Shown one piece after another: positions 61,341-64,000 of a stretch of 64,000 bases of DNA; positions within the stretch are counted from its first letter, which is position 1, and each line of letters starts with the position of its first letter. A program made the translations under genes and the position numbers. Source of the DNA: Pseudobutyrivibrio ruminis CF1b (GTDB lineage Bacteria > Bacillota > Clostridia > Lachnospirales > Lachnospiraceae); NCBI RefSeq assembly GCF_000424005.1, contig NZ_AUJB01000008.1, positions 744,001 through 808,000 on the forward strand, in the 5' to 3' direction. The notes under the pieces were generated by a model. It was not told the origin of the DNA and ran no database searches. It saw only the letters and a program-made list of their open reading frames with translations.

Positions 61341-62057
61341 ATGGCTAGAAATAATGAAGAAATAAAAGATTCAAAGGTGGCACTTGTTGCTCACATTGTT
61401 GCATCTCTTGTTTATTTGGCATTAGGTATTTGCCTTTTGGTTTTAGATGCAAATGTTATTTCGCAAATAGCTTACTCATTTTCTGTGCTTGCAGTAGGAA
61501 TACTTTTCATTTGTTTCGGTGCATGGTACATGATTAAATATTTTTTCAACCATGAGTACATTAAGATTTCAAACTATGGATTTACCATGGGTGTTATTCT
61601 TGTGATAATTGGCGCTATTTCTATTTTCCAGGCCAATTACATTTCAGCATTTATTGATGCACTTGTATGTTTGATTGGTGTAGTACTTGGCGCAGTCATG
61701 CTTCAGCAGTCATTTGCATTATTCCATATTCAGCGTGGTGCATGGTTCTTAAGCCTGTTTTTTGGAATAATTTCAATAGCAGCAAGTATCTATTTCCTTT
61801 TAGTTCCACAGAAATTCTTTGAGAGAAATGTAATTACATGCTCATACCTGATTGCTATTGGAGCATTATCATTATTGTCTCTGTTACTTATGGCAATTGG
61901 ATTACATGATCACAAGAAGGACTCCAACAGAAATTACACACGTATTTTAGAGGATGCGCCTGGTTCTTCATTAGATGATTCTATTTTCGAAGAGGATCAG
62001 GACAACTATTTTGATGACGTATACAAGGACAGCAGTTCAGATTTATTTGAGGACTAA
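61341..62057 (+). CDS. HdeD/DUF308-like membrane protein
   Basis: The 238 residues form about six membrane segments arranged in pairs and a 50-residue acidic cytoplasmic tail (SIFEEDQDNYFDDVYKD). It resembles HdeD-type proteins, associated with acid or envelope stress; function in Gram-positive bacteria is unknown. GGAGG selects the ATG at 61341. Confidence 0.75.
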   Translation: MARNNEEIKDSKVALVAHIVASLVYLALGICLLVLDANVISQIAYSFSVLAVGILFICFGAWYMIKYFFNHEYIKISNYGFTMGVILVIIGAISIFQANYISAFIDALVCLIGVVLGAVMLQQSFALFHIQRGAWFLSLFFGIISIAASIYFLLVPQKFFERNVITCSYLIAIGALSLLSLLLMAIGLHDHKKDSNRNYTRILEDAPGSSLDDSIFEEDQDNYFDDVYKDSSSDLFED

Positions 62058-62065
62058 AATAAATT

Positions 62066-63193
62066 ATGGCTAACATAGAAGACTATCTGGTTTGGCGTAA
62101 CGATGTACCTTTTGATATTGATCCATTTAACGAGGTTGATAATGCAGTTCTATGTGAACTTGTTTACACAGCCTTTGATGGTATTGTGCCTGGACCAGGC
62201 TTAAAAGAGAAAATATCAATTGAAGATGCCTGCGATTTGTTTTTTGAGAAATATTCAGAAAAACAGATATTAGCCAGAACATCTTTGACTAAATGTGCAC
62301 CTTTTTTGATGAAGAAAATGGCTCGCTCCAAAAGATTTGGTGGCACAAAGCTTTCAGGTTTTGTAAATGAGCTTGACGCAGAAAATCAGAGTCAGTTTGC
62401 TGTATGTAGCTTTTATCTTCCTGACGGAACAATATACGTGGCATTCAGAGGCACAGACGACAGTTTAATTGGATGGAAAGAAGATTTTAACATGTCTTTC
62501 TCACCGGGGACTGGCGGTCAGCTTAAAGCTGTAGAATATCTTAATAAAAATTTTGCCCGAACCATGAAACCTCTTCGTATAGGAGGTCATTCTAAAGGCG
62601 GCAGTTTTGCTTTATATGGCTCTGCATTTTGTAAGCCTCATATAAAGGACAATATTATAGAAATTTACAATAATGATGGTCCTGGATTTATTCCAGAGAT
62701 TCTGAAAACGCCTGAATATAAGTCTGTTATCAAGCGAGTACATAAATTAATTCCTAATGAATCCATTATTGGAATGATGATGTACACAAAGGCGAAAGTA
62801 GAAGTAGTTACTTCTAATACAAAAGGAATCAGTCAGCACGATTTATTTAGCTGGCAGGTCACCCGCAACAGATTTACAAAAGCAGATTCAGTTGCAAAAT
62901 CATCAATAATGATTGATGAGATTATGAAAGAATGGACTAAAAAATTCGATTATGAGACCAGAGAAGCCTTTGGCGATGTTTTCTATGAGCTATTATCAAG
63001 CTCTGGAGCTACTAAGATGTCTCATATTACAGGCAATAAAGTTAAGTCTATAGCTATTGTGACTAAGGAGATTCAGGCATTGGACCCTGAGAATCAGGCT
63101 ATAGTAATGGACGTGCTTAAGCATTTGATGGCAGTAGGTGGCGATACCCTTAAAAATTCAGTGCTTTCGAAGCTTCCAAAAATACAAAAGTAA
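62066..63193 (+). CDS. Mbeg1-like (DUF2974) alpha/beta hydrolase
   Basis: A 375-residue predicted lipase-like hydrolase with YVAFRGTDDSLIGWKEDFNM and the nucleophile elbow GHSKGG (Ser176), features of the DUF2974/Mbeg1 family common in Firmicutes. No signal peptide. Starts 8 bases after the DUF308 gene. Substrate unknown. Confidence 0.85.
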   Translation: MANIEDYLVWRNDVPFDIDPFNEVDNAVLCELVYTAFDGIVPGPGLKEKISIEDACDLFFEKYSEKQILARTSLTKCAPFLMKKMARSKRFGGTKLSGFVNELDAENQSQFAVCSFYLPDGTIYVAFRGTDDSLIGWKEDFNMSFSPGTGGQLKAVEYLNKNFARTMKPLRIGGHSKGGSFALYGSAFCKPHIKDNIIEIYNNDGPGFIPEILKTPEYKSVIKRVHKLIPNESIIGMMMYTKAKVEVVTSNTKGISQHDLFSWQVTRNRFTKADSVAKSSIMIDEIMKEWTKKFDYETREAFGDVFYELLSSSGATKMSHITGNKVKSIAIVTKEIQALDPENQAIVMDVLKHLMAVGGDTLKNSVLSKLPKIQK

Positions 63194-63229
63194 GAAAAAA
63201 TGAGAAAAAAAGAGTAAAAACGAGCTTTT

Positions 63230-63292
63230 AATAGGATTCTGTTGAAATTCTTCATTCGGATTTAGTTGAAAGTTTTTCAATAGAATCCTATT
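63230..63292 (+). repeat. 18-bp inverted repeat across the groES promoter
   Basis: Arms 63230-63247 and 63275-63292 are complementary over 18 positions with one G-U. The right arm covers part of the spacer and four bases of the -10 box. As RNA it could terminate the upstream operon (CTTTTTG follows); as DNA it could be an operator. Confidence 0.7.
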
Positions 63293-63294
63293 AT
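63266..63294 (+). promoter_or_regulatory. Sigma-A promoter of groESL
   Basis: TTGAAA (63266-63271) and TATTAT (63289-63294) are separated by 17 bases; CIRCE lies just downstream of the expected start point. Confidence 0.85.
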
Positions 63295-63305
63295 ACTTTT
63301 TGTAG

Positions 63306-63332
63306 TTAGCACTCAGGCTTATAGAGTGCTAA
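63306..63332. promoter_or_regulatory. CIRCE operator (HrcA-binding)
   Basis: Perfect TTAGCACTC (63306-63314), nine-base spacer, GAGTGCTAA (63324-63332): the consensus CIRCE element bound by the heat-shock repressor HrcA. Confidence 0.98.
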
Positions 63333-63371
63333 CAAATACTTTGAGATTATTATTTTAGGAGGTAATATAAA

Positions 63372-63656
63372 ATGAAATTGGTTCCATTAACAGATCGCGT
63401 TGTATTAAAGCAGTGCGAGGCAGAAGAGACTACAAAATCAGGAATTATTCTTGCATCAGCAGCTCAGGAGAAGCCACAGGAGGCTCTCGTTATCGCTGTT
63501 GGTCCAGGTGGGGTTGTAGATGGTAAGGAAATCACAATGCAGGTAAAGGAAGGCCAGAAGGTTATTTACTCTAAGTACGCAGGTACAGAGGTAAAGCTTG
63601 AAGGCGAAGAGTACATCATTGTACGTCAGAACGATATTCTTGCAGTAGTAGAGTAA
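63372..63656 (+). CDS. groES: Co-chaperonin GroES
   Basis: This is the 94-residue lid of the GroEL folding chamber. MKLVPLTDRVVLKQ and the mobile loop ETTKSGIILA are typical, and YIIVRQNDILAVVE closes it. AGGAGGT precedes the ATG. Heat-shock operon under HrcA/CIRCE. Confidence 0.98.
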   Translation: MKLVPLTDRVVLKQCEAEETTKSGIILASAAQEKPQEALVIAVGPGGVVDGKEITMQVKEGQKVIYSKYAGTEVKLEGEEYIIVRQNDILAVVE

Positions 63657-63686
63657 TCTAGATTTTAAAATACAGAAAAGAGGTAG

Positions 63687-64000
<314 letters not shown>

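Noticed and set aside
63306-63332. CIRCE as a terminator hairpin
   Set aside because: It matches the HrcA operator consensus exactly, including the nine-base spacer, and no T-run follows.

Overview
The window looks like chromosomal DNA of a low-GC, anaerobic member of the Firmicutes, most likely a Lachnospiraceae relative of Butyrivibrio, Pseudobutyrivibrio or Roseburia. The reasons are the AT-rich sequence, strong AGGAGG ribosome-binding sites, sigma-A promoters with 17-bp spacers, class III (oxygen-sensitive) ribonucleotide reductase, acetate kinase, a CIRCE-controlled groESL operon, and gene order shared with Bacillus subtilis (ylxM-ffh-rpsP-khpA ... rimM-trmD-rplS-ylqF-rnhB-ylqG-ylqH). 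The genus is an inference from protein style. No rRNA, CRISPR, transposase, integrase or phage gene was seen.

Bases 1-3.6 kb hold polyphosphate metabolism (3' part of ppx, ppk1, a Cof-type HAD phosphatase). 3.6-4.96 kb is the infC-rpmI-rplT operon, with a structured attenuator leader and an AUU start for infC. galE, a tRNA-Glu(CTC) and convergent tmcAL follow; tmcAL is divergent from ackA. From 8.9 to 17.6 kb runs yceD-rpmF, then plsX-acpP-rnc-smc-ftsY-ilvA. From 17.6 to 19.9 kb is ylxM-ffh-rpsP-khpA.

An approximately 8-kb peptide/dipeptide ABC importer block (20.2-28.4 kb: small membrane protein, lipoprotein binding protein, two permeases, two ATPases, small membrane protein) sits between khpA and rimM, which are close neighbours in B. 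subtilis. rimM-trmD and rplS then resume the ancestral order. Next come two signal peptidases flanking rbgA, then rnhB, a FliK-like/FlhB-C-terminus-like pair, yraN, a PDZ/radical-SAM-like protein, der, plsY and gpsA (to 40.0 kb). PlsX and AcpP upstream, with PlsY and GpsA here, give most of the entry route into phospholipid synthesis.

40.1-52.4 kb is an accessory stretch of mostly single genes on both strands: a methyltransferase, a probably 5'-truncated surface protein, MsrA, an integral-membrane spermidine-synthase-like protein, a tautomerase-fold protein, a phosphoesterase, an MmcQ-alkyltransferase fusion, GNAT, ASCH, hydrolase, flavodoxin, an uncharacterised Cys-rich protein, an acyltransferase, a metallo-beta-lactamase-fold protein and a LUD protein. 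52.5-55.8 kb is nrdD-nrdG-dut, with three NrdR-box-like sites upstream. 55.8-63.2 kb carries a type IIA topoisomerase pair lacking a recognisable GyrA box, then a HAD phosphatase, a CPBP protease, a DUF308 protein and an Mbeg1-like hydrolase. The window ends in groES and the start of groEL behind CIRCE.

I did not find a clear new defence or mobile system. The most interesting signals are RNA and regulatory structures (infC leader; mutually exclusive folds between oppA and oppB; tandem hairpins and an attenuated leader after khpA; triple NrdR boxes; an inverted repeat over the groES promoter) and some unusual protein architectures (OppC and OppA with large insertions; the MmcQ-alkyltransferase fusion; the stand-alone FlhB C-terminal domain).
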